From: Chloroflexota bacterium
GTDB taxonomy: Bacteria > Chloroflexota > Dormibacteria > CF-121
Direction: 5' to 3'
Assembly: GCA_005881715.1 (NCBI GenBank)
Contig: VBEE01000059.1
Span: 1 to 55,886 of the forward strand
DNA length: 55,886 nt
Of the stretch, positions 1 through 8,489 are shown piece after piece. The notes beneath the pieces were generated by a model. That model was not told the DNA's origin, searched no databases, and saw only the letters and a program-made list of their open reading frames with translations. How positions within the stretch are numbered: position 1 is the first letter of the stretch; every line of letters starts with the position of its first letter. The position numbers and the translations under genes were made by a program.

Positions 1-134
1 ATCGGCCAGAGATTGGCGGCGGGCCTTAGCGCGAGCTGCTCGCGAGTCAGCGAGCCGATCATTTCGGAGAGGCGGTCGTTCGCCAGCCGCCAGCCGTCAT
101 AGAAACGGAGGAGGTTCTGCTCCTCGGTCTTCAT
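1..134 (-). CDS. DinB-like protein, 3' end outside window (partial)
   Basis: The minus strand from an ATG at 134 reads 44 codons to the window edge without a stop. The start of the product (MKTEEQNLLRFYDGW, then RLSEMIGSLTREQL) looks like the first helix of a DinB/YfiT-type four-helix bundle; many members bind a metal and act as thiol-dependent transferases, but the ligand histidines would lie outside the window. The ATG overlaps the TGA of the tetR gene (ATGA at 131-134), so the two are probably translationally coupled and co-transcribed. The fragment is too short for a firm family call. Confidence 0.55.
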   Translation of the reverse strand, partial: MKTEEQNLLRFYDGWRLANDRLSEMIGSLTREQLALRPAANLWP

Positions 135-751
135 GTCGTCAGCGTCCTTTTTTTGGGGCCGCCAGCGGTCGCAGCCGGGTCGGTCAGGTACCGCTGGAGG
201 GTCGGGCCGATCCAGGCGGCAACGCGCGCCGCTGGAGCTGATGCGAGCGGTTCCACCTTGACAACATAGCGAAGCATGGCCAGCCCGACAAGCTGGCTGC
301 CCACCAGGCTGGCGCGAAGATGCGGTTGATCCAGGTCTAAGACCCTGGCCAACCGCGCCAGCACCTCGCGCGTCACGAAGTCGCGGAGCATGGCAGCCGC
401 CCGCTCACTGGAGACCACCGACCGAATCAGCGCGAGCATGGGGCTGCCCGCGGGCGACTCCCAGGTTTCGAGAAAAAAGCGCACCAGTCTCGACCCCAGC
501 CCATCGAGCCCGGGCTCGAGGAGCGGCGGGATGGCGATGGCCGGGTCGAACGGGAAGTCGACGGCGGCGATGAAGACGCCCTCCTTGGATTCGAAGTAGT
601 GGAGGACGAGCTTTGGGTCGACCTTCGCCGCGGCGGCGATTCCGCGGATCGTCGCACCCTCGAAGCCGACATCGGCGAAGTGCGAGCGGGCCGCCGCCAG
701 AATCTTGTCCCGCGTGCCACCCGCTCCGGGCCGCCGGCCGGTTCGCGCCAC
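131..751 (-). CDS. TetR/AcrR family transcriptional regulator
   Basis: A 206-residue protein starting at GTG 751. Residues about 13-61 are a typical TetR helix-turn-helix: TRDKILAAARSHFADVGF, then the recognition helix region IRGIAAAAKV and the LHYFESKEGVF signature. The C-terminal helical domain would bind an unknown ligand and form the dimer. It starts 7 bp after the stop of the upstream membrane-transport gene and overlaps the downstream DinB-like gene by 4 bp, so it probably sits in one operon with the transporter and represses it. This regulation is inferred from neighbourhood; no operator was identified. Confidence 0.9.
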   Translation of the reverse strand: MARTGRRPGAGGTRDKILAAARSHFADVGFEGATIRGIAAAAKVDPKLVLHYFESKEGVFIAAVDFPFDPAIAIPPLLEPGLDGLGSRLVRFFLETWESPAGSPMLALIRSVVSSERAAAMLRDFVTREVLARLARVLDLDQPHLRASLVGSQLVGLAMLRYVVKVEPLASAPAARVAAWIGPTLQRYLTDPAATAGGPKKRTLTT

Positions 752-758
752 CGGCGGG

Positions 759-1742
759 TTATCGAGCGGGTGCCGGCGCGATTCGCGGGTGGAGCCGGGA
801 CCGGATCAGCTCGGCCACCACCATCAGCACGATGCCAGCCGCGAGCCAGGCGCCCAGCACGGCGACCGGATAGCCGATGCCGCCGTTGTCGAAGTAGAGC
901 GCGCTCCGCATCGCGCTGTAGAGCTGGGCCACCGGCATGCCCGGCGCCAGCCAGCGATAGAAGTCGGGAAGCAGGTTGCTACCCAGCGGGCCTCCGGATG
1001 AGACCAGGTCGAGCAGCACCACGATGATCGCCGCCAGCACGACGCCGGGTGCCCCGAGCACCCGGGCGCTGCCCGCCACGACCGCCCCCACGGCGGCCGA
1101 TCCCAGCGCGACCAGGGCGGTCGCGACCCAGAATCCCGAGCCGTAGTCCCCCGCAATCCAGCGCGCCATGCCCATTCCAACCAGCGCCGCCAGCACCGCG
1201 TAGACCACCACCATGATCAGCCGCAGGCCGAAGCCGCTCTGGCTTCGCAGCCCGAACCCCGCCATTGCCACCAGGGTGGAGACCACGACGGCCAGCACGA
1301 CGAAGAAGAGGATCAACCCGTGCGGATCGGCGCTGGCAAAGGGATGGACCGTCTCGACCGTCAGCGTCTGGCCCTGCGCCTTGAAGACGTTCGTAAAGGC
1401 GCCGGTGATCACGCTGGTCACCGCGTCACCGGCCGCGCCCGCGACGATCAGCCGCGGGCCTCCCGCGGCCAGCACGAGAGCGCCGTCGACCGAGCGGTCA
1501 TCGATGGCTGCCCGGGCGGCGTCCTCGGAGGCGTAGGTGGTGAACTGGAATGCGCCCGGCGCGTTCGAGGCGAACGCGGTCGACATCTGCTCAAGGACCG
1601 GCGCCGGGCCGACGAGGCCGACCTTGATGTCGTGCGGCTGCGGATTCTTGATGGCCGTTCCGATCAGCCCGATCAAGGCCACCAGAATAAGCAAGCCACC
1701 GACCAGTGGCGGGAGGATCGTCTGCGCTCTTGCGCGATTCAC
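759..1742 (-). CDS. YhgE/Pip-like or ABC-2 type membrane protein
   Basis: A 327-residue integral membrane protein. One N-terminal membrane segment lies at about residues 10-30, followed by an exported domain of about 110 residues, then five hydrophobic segments from about residue 145 to the end. This one-plus-five layout with a large first loop is that of ABC-2 permeases and DUF3533/YhgE-Pip proteins. No ATPase gene is adjacent, so a complete ABC transporter is not demonstrated. The start is GTG 1742, which lies about 3 nt after the transcription start predicted from the -10 box at 1752-1757. The tetR gene follows 7 bp downstream, as is common for drug-efflux or membrane-stress loci. Confidence 0.7.
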   Translation of the reverse strand: MNRARAQTILPPLVGGLLILVALIGLIGTAIKNPQPHDIKVGLVGPAPVLEQMSTAFASNAPGAFQFTTYASEDAARAAIDDRSVDGALVLAAGGPRLIVAGAAGDAVTSVITGAFTNVFKAQGQTLTVETVHPFASADPHGLILFFVVLAVVVSTLVAMAGFGLRSQSGFGLRLIMVVVYAVLAALVGMGMARWIAGDYGSGFWVATALVALGSAAVGAVVAGSARVLGAPGVVLAAIIVVLLDLVSSGGPLGSNLLPDFYRWLAPGMPVAQLYSAMRSALYFDNGGIGYPVAVLGAWLAAGIVLMVVAELIRSRLHPRIAPAPAR

Positions 1743-1751
1743 AACGGCATA

Positions 1752-1757
1752 ATTCTA
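1752..1757 (-). promoter_or_regulatory. Putative -10 box (TAGAAT), membrane protein/tetR operon
   Basis: Read on the minus strand this is TAGAAT, one mismatch from TATAAT. A start site about 7 nt downstream falls near 1745, only 3 nt before the GTG at 1742, which implies a leaderless or nearly leaderless mRNA. No convincing -35 was seen. Confidence 0.45.
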
Positions 1758-1777
1758 CACGCGGTGAATTACGAGCG

Positions 1778-2710
1778 TCAAGGTCGCACCGCAGAGGCCG
1801 CCTCCAGGTCTTTCAGGAAGGGCATGGCTTCCGAGCAGGGAATCTGGCTGGCGACGTGGGCGCCGGCCCAGTTAGCCTGCCGCACCGCCGTCGGGAGGTC
1901 GATGCGACGCAGGACGCCGCGCGTGAGCGCGGCCAGAAACGCGTCACCGGCTCCCAGGCCGTTGACGACCTCCATCCTGACCGGTGGCACCTCGAGTACC
2001 CGATCGCTATCGAACAGGATCGCGCCTTCCCCACCTCGCTTGAGGATCAGGACGCCCGGGCCCAGGGATCGCAATCTGTTGATGCCCTTGCGCGGATCAT
2101 CCACACCAGTCGCGGCCCGTACCTCGTCCTCGTTGCCGACCACGATGTCGGTACGCGGCAGCACCGCCTGGATTGCCTCCCGATAGGCGTTCGCGGTTGC
2201 CCAGAACGGTGGACGGTAGTCGAGGTCGAGGATCGCCGTGTGGCGGTGCTGTTCGAGCGCGGCCGTATGCGCGACGCGGCTGTTCTCGCGCGCCAGCCCC
2301 GTACCGGACACGAGCAGGATGGGCGCATTGGCGACGGCCTCCAGGTCGAAGTCGCCCGTTTTCAGCTCCCAATCGGGACAGGTCGGCGTTCGATAGAAGA
2401 GCAGCGGGAAGCGATCGGGCGGCCAGATCTCACAGAAGACGACCGGCGTGTTGAGCGTGTGGTCGACACCGAGCCAGTCCACATCGACGCCCTCGGCCGA
2501 CAGGAAATCGCGGATGAATTCACCGTGTCCGTCGTCGCCGACCTTACTCACGATCGCGGTGGATACCTGAAGCCGCGCCAGGCCGGTGCAGACATTGCCG
2601 GCGAAGCCGCCGACGTAGCGGGTAAAGCTGCGCTGGTCGCGTAGAGCCGTGCGCAACTGCGTCGGGTAGATGTCGGCGCTCAGCCGGCCCATCACCACGA
2701 CCTCAGTCAT
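1778..2710 (-). CDS. iolC: 5-dehydro-2-deoxygluconokinase (PfkB family)
   Basis: A 310-residue sugar kinase that would phosphorylate 5-dehydro-2-deoxy-D-gluconate in myo-inositol breakdown. The N terminus MTEVVVMGRLSADIYPTQ matches the IolC type of PfkB kinase. The first PfkB signature (GGFAGNV) is at about residues 34-40. The second, VVNGLGAGDAF, contains the catalytic Asp of GAGD near the C terminus. The ATG at 2710 is preferred over upstream starts because it overlaps the iolB stop (ATGA, 2707-2710) and puts the first beta strand at the N terminus. It is the last gene of the iolE-iolB-iolC operon. PfkB substrate calls are soft, but the neighbours support IolC. Confidence 0.85.
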   Translation of the reverse strand: MTEVVVMGRLSADIYPTQLRTALRDQRSFTRYVGGFAGNVCTGLARLQVSTAIVSKVGDDGHGEFIRDFLSAEGVDVDWLGVDHTLNTPVVFCEIWPPDRFPLLFYRTPTCPDWELKTGDFDLEAVANAPILLVSGTGLARENSRVAHTAALEQHRHTAILDLDYRPPFWATANAYREAIQAVLPRTDIVVGNEDEVRAATGVDDPRKGINRLRSLGPGVLILKRGGEGAILFDSDRVLEVPPVRMEVVNGLGAGDAFLAALTRGVLRRIDLPTAVRQANWAGAHVASQIPCSEAMPFLKDLEAASAVRP

Positions 2711-3546
2711 GTTTTCTTCCAGTCCATCAACCACTGGTGGTCGGGGTCGGTGGTGAAAAGCCACTCGCGAACGGCGCCGGCCATTGCGTTCAGGTAGTAG
2801 CAGTCGTATCCCGGCGCGGCGGAGACCACGTGATAGCCACGAGGGACCAGGACGAGATCATCATGGCGGGCGCGGATGGAGACATTGAGGGGAGTCCCCC
2901 CACCCCGACCCTCCCCCGCAAGGGGGGAGGGAGAAGTAGAGGAGAGTTGGGGTGGGGGCTTCGTGTAGATCCCCTGGAAGGCGAAGCCCTGCTCCGGGTT
3001 GAACCGGTAGTAGTAGAGCTCCTCGAGGGCGCGCTCGACCCCCGGGGTGTCCTCGTCGTGCTTGTGGGGAGGATAGGTCGACCAGTGGCCGGCCGGCGTC
3101 AGCACCTCGACCAGCAAGAGGCGGGCCGCGGCTTCCTTTTCCGACAGGATCCAGTGGATCTTTCGCTGGGTCACGCCGGTGCCCCGGATCTCCACCCGCA
3201 CGTCTCCCGGGCGGATCAGGCGCGCAGCGGGTGCCGCCTCGGCGGGCGCCGAGACAATGGCGAGGTGCAGCGGCGACCGGGCGCGCATCCGGTAGGCGGT
3301 CTGAGGCGGAAGGACGATGGCCGACGGCAATCCCGTAAAGACGTCCTCGCGTTCGCCAACCTGCCCGAAGCCGTCGACGTCCGCGCGTCCGCCCAGCCAA
3401 ATCAGGGCCGTCTCGTCGGCGCCGGTCTCCCCGGCCAGAACGTCGTCGGCGCGACAGCGCACGGTGCGAAAGCTTAAATACGTCCAGCCGGCCGTCTTCG
3501 GATTGATGCCCTCGCTCGCGTTTCGAACCAGGCCGGCGTCGCTCAC
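2707..3546 (-). CDS. iolB: 5-deoxy-glucuronate isomerase, with an inserted repeat-derived segment
   Basis: A 279-residue bicupin of the IolB family, converting 5-deoxy-D-glucuronate to 5-dehydro-2-deoxy-D-gluconate, the substrate of IolC. The family core is clear: STYPPHKHDED with metal-binding His161 and His163, LEELYYYRFNPEQGFAFQ, LVLVPRGYHVV, and the C-terminal DPDHQWLMDWK. Residues about 196-221, between the QGIYT strand and the LVLVPRGYH strand, are a low-complexity Pro/Ser/Gly segment including SPLAGEGRGGG. It replaces the short loop normal for the family and is encoded by a palindromic repeat that also occurs in two intergenic places in this window. The GTG start at 3546 overlaps the iolE stop (GTGA). 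Confidence 0.88.
   Translation of the reverse strand: MSDAGLVRNASEGINPKTAGWTYLSFRTVRCRADDVLAGETGADETALIWLGGRADVDGFGQVGEREDVFTGLPSAIVLPPQTAYRMRARSPLHLAIVSAPAEAAPAARLIRPGDVRVEIRGTGVTQRKIHWILSEKEAAARLLLVEVLTPAGHWSTYPPHKHDEDTPGVERALEELYYYRFNPEQGFAFQGIYTKPPPQLSSTSPSPLAGEGRGGGTPLNVSIRARHDDLVLVPRGYHVVSAAPGYDCYYLNAMAGAVREWLFTTDPDHQWLMDWKKT
2894..2960. repeat. GC-rich palindromic element, copy A, inside iolB
   Basis: Nested inverted repeats: outer arms of CCCCCACCCC type near 2896-2906 pair with GGGGTGGGGG near 2949-2958; an inner hairpin pairs CCCTCCCCC with GGGGGAGGG around a 4-5 nt loop (about 2909-2931). The left arm and inner hairpin recur at 15391 and 20100. Here the element is read through in frame as part of IolB. 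Confidence 0.8.
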
Positions 3547-4472
3547 AGCCCGCGGGTCCGAAGATACTCGCGGTTTCGCTGCTGGTCGCGGGCGGCGCGA
3601 TCGACGGAGTCGTCCGGCCGGGGCAGCATGTCCTGCTCCACCACCAGCCAGCCCCCAAAACCCCGGTCGCGGAGCCCCCGCAGGATCGCGTCGATGTCGA
3701 GATCACCGTCGCCCAACGGGCAGAAGGCACCCTCGCGCCAGAAGTCCATCATCACGCCCTGAGCGGCGATCACCCGATCGATCACGGCCCGGCGAACATC
3801 CTTGAGGTGAAGGTGATTGATCCGGTCGGCCCACTCGATCACTGCTTGGTGCGGATCGCCACCCCCGAGCACCAGGTGACCGGTATCGAGGCAGAGTCCG
3901 ACGTCGGTCCGGTCGAGCAACTCGCCGATCTCTTGGGGCGTCTCGACGTAGCTTGCGCCGTGATGGTGGAAGGTCGGTTCGTAACCGCGCCGGCGGCAGA
4001 GATCGGCTGCCCGGTCGATGCCGTCGGCGAACCGGCTCCAGCCGGCCGCATCGAGCATCAGGGACGAATCGTCATGCGCGCGGCCCGGCGTCCGCCGGCG
4101 GTCGTCGGAACCGGCATCCGCGAGGGTGGCTCGCGGCGGCATCGGGGCATCGCCTTTCACGCCGTCGAAGATATCGAGCAGACGGCCCAGCTCGGTCAGC
4201 GCGGACGGCATCCGATCCGGCTCGGAGAACGGCATCGCGATGTAGCCGCCGGCGAGATGAAGGCCACGTTCGTGAAGTCGATCCGACAGCTCCCGGCCAT
4301 TTCCGAGGTAGCCGGGCGGTCCGAGGTCGATGCCGGCGTACCCGGCGCGCGCCACCGCATCGAGCACCGCCAGCGCATCGGGGACATGTGGATCGACGCC
4401 GACTGTGACTTCAAAGGCGCCGAACGACACCGGTGCGCCGGCGATGGCGATCGATGGGGTCAGCGGCGACAC
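3543..4472 (-). CDS. iolE: Myo-inosose-2 dehydratase-like sugar isomerase/epimerase
   Basis: A 309-residue xylose-isomerase-like TIM barrel (AP endonuclease 2 superfamily). The start IAIAGAPVSFGAFEV and the motifs FHHHGASYVETPQEIGELL, LCLDTGHLVLGGGDP and RINHLHLKDV give the His/Asp metal site typical of IolE and related isomerases. IolE dehydrates 2-keto-myo-inositol. The open frame extends upstream, but the GTG at 4472 is chosen because conserved sequence starts there and upstream residues would run through the divergent promoter and gene. It overlaps iolB (GTGA). IolE is the best call given IolB and IolC downstream; another inosose isomerase (IolI-like) is the main alternative. Confidence 0.82.
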   Translation of the reverse strand: MSPLTPSIAIAGAPVSFGAFEVTVGVDPHVPDALAVLDAVARAGYAGIDLGPPGYLGNGRELSDRLHERGLHLAGGYIAMPFSEPDRMPSALTELGRLLDIFDGVKGDAPMPPRATLADAGSDDRRRTPGRAHDDSSLMLDAAGWSRFADGIDRAADLCRRRGYEPTFHHHGASYVETPQEIGELLDRTDVGLCLDTGHLVLGGGDPHQAVIEWADRINHLHLKDVRRAVIDRVIAAQGVMMDFWREGAFCPLGDGDLDIDAILRGLRDRGFGGWLVVEQDMLPRPDDSVDRAARDQQRNREYLRTRGL

Positions 4473-4480
4473 GCGGCAGA

Positions 4481-4510
4481 TTGACCGGCCATCGACCACC
4501 GGAGTATAGT
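4481..4510. promoter_or_regulatory. Two-way promoter between iolEBC and the Gfo/Idh/MocA operon
   Basis: On the plus strand TTGACC (4481-4486), an 18 bp spacer and TATAGT (4505-4510) form a good sigma70-type promoter, with a start site near 4517, about 4 nt before the TTG of the dehydrogenase. On the minus strand the same TATA core reads TATACT (4508-4503), giving iolE a leader of about 25 nt. The two -10 elements overlap on a symmetrical AGTATAGT-like core. Confidence 0.6.
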
Positions 4511-4520
4511 CGCGCCCAGC

Positions 4521-5606
4521 TTGGCTCAGGCTCGACTGCGCATCGGCGTCATCGGTTGCGGACTCATCGCCCAGGTGATGCATCTGCATTACTTGCGGGA
4601 GCTCAGCGATCGCTTCCAGATCGCGGCCCTCTGTGACCTGTCGCGAACCGTCGTCGACCGAATTGGCGATGCCTACGGCGTCAGCCGCCGATTCACCGAC
4701 TGGGCGGCGCTCCTCCAGGAACCGCTGGACGCCGTGATGGTGCTCACCAGCGGCAGCCACGAGCCGATCGTCGTGGCGGCGGCCCAGGCGGGCCGGCACA
4801 TCTTCGTCGAGAAGCCGATCGCCCTCTCAGAAGCCGAAGGCCAGGCGATGGTCGCGGCCGGGCAGAAGGCAGGCGTCCGAATCATGGTGGGGTACATGAA
4901 GCGGTACGACCCCGCCGTTGAGCGAATGGCTGAGGAGCTGCGCGGTTTTTCGCCGCTGCGTTTTGCCAGCTCGACGACGGCAGAGCATCCGCTCAAGTGG
5001 TACGTCGGCCACTACCCGATCGTGCGAGGCACCGACATCGATGCTCAGACCGTCAGCGCATCCCAGGCCGATGACGAGGCGCGCGTCACATCGGCGATCG
5101 GGATCGGCGATCCGACGTTGCGGTCGGCCTACCGCCACGCTTTGCTCGACAGCATGATTCACGACATCAACCTGATGCGCGGCCTGCTCGGTGACCCGAT
5201 CAGGTTGCGTTTCGCCAACGTCACGCAGGCGGCGGTCAGCCTGCACATCGAGTTCCCCCAGACGTCAGCGTCGATGGCCTGGGTCAACCTGCAGGATGGC
5301 GTCGCCCGCTACCGGCAGGAATTCGCCTTCTTCAGCCCGAAGGGACGGGCCACCCTGGTCTTCCCGTCGCCCTTCTTGCGCAACGAGCCCACGCAGCTGG
5401 TGCTGGAAGGCGGAAGTTCCGACAGCGCGCGATCCTGGCGAACCGCCGAAACCGTCTCCTATGAGGAGGCGTTCAAACGCGAGCTGGTCGAGTTCTACGA
5501 TTGTGTGGTCAGCGATCGCGAGCCGCGTACGACCGCGGCGGAGGCTACTCGTGACGTCGCGCTCTGCCAGGCCATCGTCCGGGAGCACCTGGCGGCCGAG
5601 CCGTGA
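4521..5606 (+). CDS. Gfo/Idh/MocA family oxidoreductase, possible inositol dehydrogenase
   Basis: A 361-residue NAD(P)-dependent sugar or polyol dehydrogenase. The Rossmann motif GVIGCGLIAQ is at residues 9-18, the EKP motif sits in HIFVEKPIALS near residue 95, and the C-terminal half is the family's alpha/beta domain. Sharing a promoter with iolEBC makes an inositol 2-dehydrogenase (IolG-like) role attractive, since the window otherwise lacks the first step of the pathway. Against this, the gene overlaps a GT-C membrane gene at its 3' end (GTGA, 5603-5606), so a nucleotide-sugar role is possible. The TTG start at 4521 is directly after the predicted transcription start. Confidence 0.8.
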   Translation: MAQARLRIGVIGCGLIAQVMHLHYLRELSDRFQIAALCDLSRTVVDRIGDAYGVSRRFTDWAALLQEPLDAVMVLTSGSHEPIVVAAAQAGRHIFVEKPIALSEAEGQAMVAAGQKAGVRIMVGYMKRYDPAVERMAEELRGFSPLRFASSTTAEHPLKWYVGHYPIVRGTDIDAQTVSASQADDEARVTSAIGIGDPTLRSAYRHALLDSMIHDINLMRGLLGDPIRLRFANVTQAAVSLHIEFPQTSASMAWVNLQDGVARYRQEFAFFSPKGRATLVFPSPFLRNEPTQLVLEGGSSDSARSWRTAETVSYEEAFKRELVEFYDCVVSDREPRTTAAEATRDVALCQAIVREHLAAEP

Positions 5607-7090
5607 CCTGGCGCCGCTGGACCTGGCTGGTCCCAGCGCTGCTCGTCTATACGATTTGCCGGGTCCCCTCATTTTTCGAGCCGCACTGGTACACGGATGA
5701 GGCAGGCTACGCGACGACGGCCCGGGCCGTGCTGCGCGGAGTGCCTCTCTACGCCCAGGCCTGGACCAACAAGCCACCGCTGCATATCTGGGCGGTGGCA
5801 CTGCCCCTCAGCCTGTTTGGCCCGAAGGAGGCCGGCCTCCACGCGCTCACCTTCATCAGCGGGTTGCTGGCGCTGCTGGCGGTCGGGCTCATGGCTCGCC
5901 GACTTCTTTCGCCCCGCAGGGCCCTGATCACCAGCGTTGCCTTCGGGCTGGCCATCGGCCTGCCGCTGTTCGAGGCGGAACTGCTGCTGCCCGAGAGCCT
6001 GCTGATCGCTCCGACCACATGGGCTGGCTTCCTGGTGTTAACTCGGGTGATTCCGATGTCGGGTGGTGCGGCCGGACACTGGACCTGGGCCGCGCTGGCC
6101 GGCGGGCTGCTGGGGGTTGCGGTCGGGCTGCAGCAGACCGCCATGGCGGATACGGCGGCCTTTGCCTTGATCATCGCGCTCACGCCGGGCGTCAGCCGCC
6201 GGGCGCTGCTCGGGTTTGGGGTAGGTTTCGTCGCCGTCGTCGTATCCTGGCTGGCGCCGGCACTGGTCGTGGCTGGGATCCCGGCGGTCGCCTTCGCGCT
6301 CGTCGGCTTCTACCACTCGTACGTCGCCTTCAGTGCGCCCAAGTCCCCGCTCGGCATCGGCCTGCGAATTCTGGGGCCGGCGCTGGCGCTGCTCGGCGCA
6401 TTCACCGCCCGGCGCGACGTGCGGGCGACGTGGCCGCTCTGGTTATGGGCCTGCGCGGAGCTCGCGGTGTCGTCAATCGCGAACCGGCCCTATCCGCATT
6501 TCCTGGTGCCGGCACTGGCGCCGACGATCCTGGCGCTTGGGTCGATCCGTCCGATTCGTCTGCCGGTCCGCTGGAGACTCGCGCCGCTGGCCGCCGCCTT
6601 CGCCGTGACCGTGCCACTCGCGCTGGTGGCCGGAACCGATTTCAATGCGCTCCAGGCCTACGCCGCCTGGCCCAAGGCACAGCTGGGACAGCAGCGCACC
6701 GCATGGTCCGCGCAGCTCGACATCCGCAGTCCCGCCGACGAGGCCACCGCCGCCTGGATTCGCGAGCACGGTCTCTCGCAGTCGAGCGCGGTGATCTGGT
6801 CATCGTCCGCCTGGCTCTACCTGCTGGCGGACCTTCCGCTGGCTCTGCCGACGGCGCCGGTCTACAACAATGTCGTGCTGCTGGGCTCAGCGTCGGCGGT
6901 CGCCGACCGAGTGGACGCGATGCAGCCACAGCTGATCGTCACATCGGAGGAGGCGCTCAGCCAGTGGCCGGAAATCGCGCCGGTACTGGCACGAGACTAC
7001 GAGCTGGCCTTTCAGAGCTATCCAGACTCGGTATACCTCCGCCGGGCCGGCCATTGGGCCACGACGGCCGCGATCACCAGGGCGGTGTAG
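5603..7090 (+). CDS. GT-C family (PMT/ArnT-like) membrane glycosyltransferase
   Basis: A 495-residue polytopic membrane protein. The first loop carries the acidic motif HWYTDEAGYATTARAVLRG followed by PLYAQAWTNKPPLHIW, the layout of GT39/GT83 (PMT_2, ArnT) enzymes that move a sugar from a polyprenyl-phosphate donor on the outer face of the membrane; the Asp-Glu pair would be catalytic. About ten hydrophobic segments follow, then a soluble C-terminal domain (about residues 370-485). The GTG start overlaps the dehydrogenase stop. The last 73 bp overlap the convergent gene at 7018-8466. The substrate is unknown. Confidence 0.75.
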   Translation: MTWRRWTWLVPALLVYTICRVPSFFEPHWYTDEAGYATTARAVLRGVPLYAQAWTNKPPLHIWAVALPLSLFGPKEAGLHALTFISGLLALLAVGLMARRLLSPRRALITSVAFGLAIGLPLFEAELLLPESLLIAPTTWAGFLVLTRVIPMSGGAAGHWTWAALAGGLLGVAVGLQQTAMADTAAFALIIALTPGVSRRALLGFGVGFVAVVVSWLAPALVVAGIPAVAFALVGFYHSYVAFSAPKSPLGIGLRILGPALALLGAFTARRDVRATWPLWLWACAELAVSSIANRPYPHFLVPALAPTILALGSIRPIRLPVRWRLAPLAAAFAVTVPLALVAGTDFNALQAYAAWPKAQLGQQRTAWSAQLDIRSPADEATAAWIREHGLSQSSAVIWSSSAWLYLLADLPLALPTAPVYNNVVLLGSASAVADRVDAMQPQLIVTSEEALSQWPEIAPVLARDYELAFQSYPDSVYLRRAGHWATTAAITRAV

Positions 7091-8466
7091 AGGGCCAGCA
7101 GCCAGGCGCCGTCGGCGACCTCTCGCAATATCGTCCCCTGGATGAACAGGCGCGGGACATAGACGATGGCCTGCAGCTGGCCGATCAGGAAGTCGCGCCA
7201 GGGCGGGCCGACGTCGGTCCGAATCAGGTAGTAGTACTGCGCCAGGAGCAGGGCGGTCCAGGCGACCCCCGCCGCCACCAGCGCGACCGCCAACCGATGC
7301 AGCCGCCGTTCAATCATCCAGGCGCAGCTGGCCGCCAGCCCGAGGCCGATGAGCAGACTCTGGTCCGTCATCCGGCGGGCTCCAAACGCGTTACCGCCCC
7401 ACCAGTCCGACAGCGACGCGTTGATCCAGAACTCGCCGATGCCGACGAGCAGCAGGCCGGATCCGAACCATTCGAGCCGGCGAACGACCGCCGGTAGCCC
7501 GAGCAATCCGAGCGCCACGATCGGGCTCCAGCTCAGCCAGCCGTGATGCGTCGAGACCAGCAGGTCGAGGAGGTGCGGACGGGCGAAGTCGAGCGAGATG
7601 TTCGGCGCCGGCCGGGGCAGCCACTGCTGGAAGATCACCTGGTCGACGACCAGCTGCGGGACGACCGGCAACGCCACCCCGGCCGCCAGCAGGCCGTACC
7701 CGCTTAGCCTACGGGGGCTCCAGGTGCGGTGGAGCACCTCATAGACGGCTTCGGCGGGAATCAGCGCCAGAAAGAGCGCCTCCTGCACGTGGGTGATGCT
7801 GGCCAGGCCGCCGAGCAAGCCGGCGATAAACCACTGGCCCGGGGTTCGGTCGTGGCGCGTCGCATAAAGCAGGATGGCGAAGGCCGTGATCGTGAACACC
7901 GAGAAGGTGTGCGAGTAGGAGGCGCCGAAGAGGACGTACGCGACCAGCGGGGTGGCGAGCACCACCCCGACCGCCGCCAGCCAGGCCGGGCGCGGACCGA
8001 AGATCGAGCGAACGAATCGGTGAAGCAGGACCATAGCGAGCAGGGCGTAAAAGAGCGATGCCGCCGTGAACGCGAGCTGATATTCGGCGCTGACATCGGG
8101 GTCCTGGTGGCCGGGCACGACCAGTAAGAAAATCGCGTGCGTCAACAGGTAGAACGGCAGTGCCAGCAGTGCGGCCCCGATCGGTTTGTAGTCCGCCGTG
8201 AGGCCGTTGGGGAGCGTGATCTCAAGGAACTGGCGGGCCACCGGGGTATTGATGGCGATGAACCGGTCGAACACCGGGCCCAGATCGAACGAACCGTGAG
8301 CGACGACCGAGGGCAGATAGCTGTAATAGCCGACCCCATCGCCACTGACGCCGGCGCGAAAACAGAGTCCGATGATGGCCAGGCCCAGGCCGAACCAGAG
8401 CGCGCGCCGTTTTAATGACCCGGGTCGGATCGCGAGTCGGGTGAAGGCCGGCAACCCGAGGGCCAA
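7018..8466 (-). CDS. Polytopic membrane protein, GT-C-like
   Basis: A 482-residue protein with about 11-12 hydrophobic segments. The first loop (GVSGDGVGYYSYLPSVVAHG) places an Asp-Gly-Tyr motif after TM1, as in GT-C folds, and SDWWGGNAFGARRM near residue 365 resembles a conserved motif of uncharacterised bacterial GT-C-like proteins. No donor or acceptor can be assigned. The start codon is a TTG at 8466 and internal starts are possible. The 3' end overlaps the convergent GT-C gene by 73 bp, so the final 24 residues of each protein are encoded on opposite strands of the same DNA. Confidence 0.65.
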   Translation of the reverse strand: MALGLPAFTRLAIRPGSLKRRALWFGLGLAIIGLCFRAGVSGDGVGYYSYLPSVVAHGSFDLGPVFDRFIAINTPVARQFLEITLPNGLTADYKPIGAALLALPFYLLTHAIFLLVVPGHQDPDVSAEYQLAFTAASLFYALLAMVLLHRFVRSIFGPRPAWLAAVGVVLATPLVAYVLFGASYSHTFSVFTITAFAILLYATRHDRTPGQWFIAGLLGGLASITHVQEALFLALIPAEAVYEVLHRTWSPRRLSGYGLLAAGVALPVVPQLVVDQVIFQQWLPRPAPNISLDFARPHLLDLLVSTHHGWLSWSPIVALGLLGLPAVVRRLEWFGSGLLLVGIGEFWINASLSDWWGGNAFGARRMTDQSLLIGLGLAASCAWMIERRLHRLAVALVAAGVAWTALLLAQYYYLIRTDVGPPWRDFLIGQLQAIVYVPRLFIQGTILREVADGAWLLALYTALVIAAVVAQWPARRRYTESG

Positions 8467-8489
8467 GTCTGGGGGTCGCGGATGAGAAC

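Noticed and set aside
4473-4799. N-terminal extension of the iolE open frame
   Set aside because: It crosses the two-way promoter and the divergent dehydrogenase gene and has no family similarity; GTG 4472 begins the conserved barrel.
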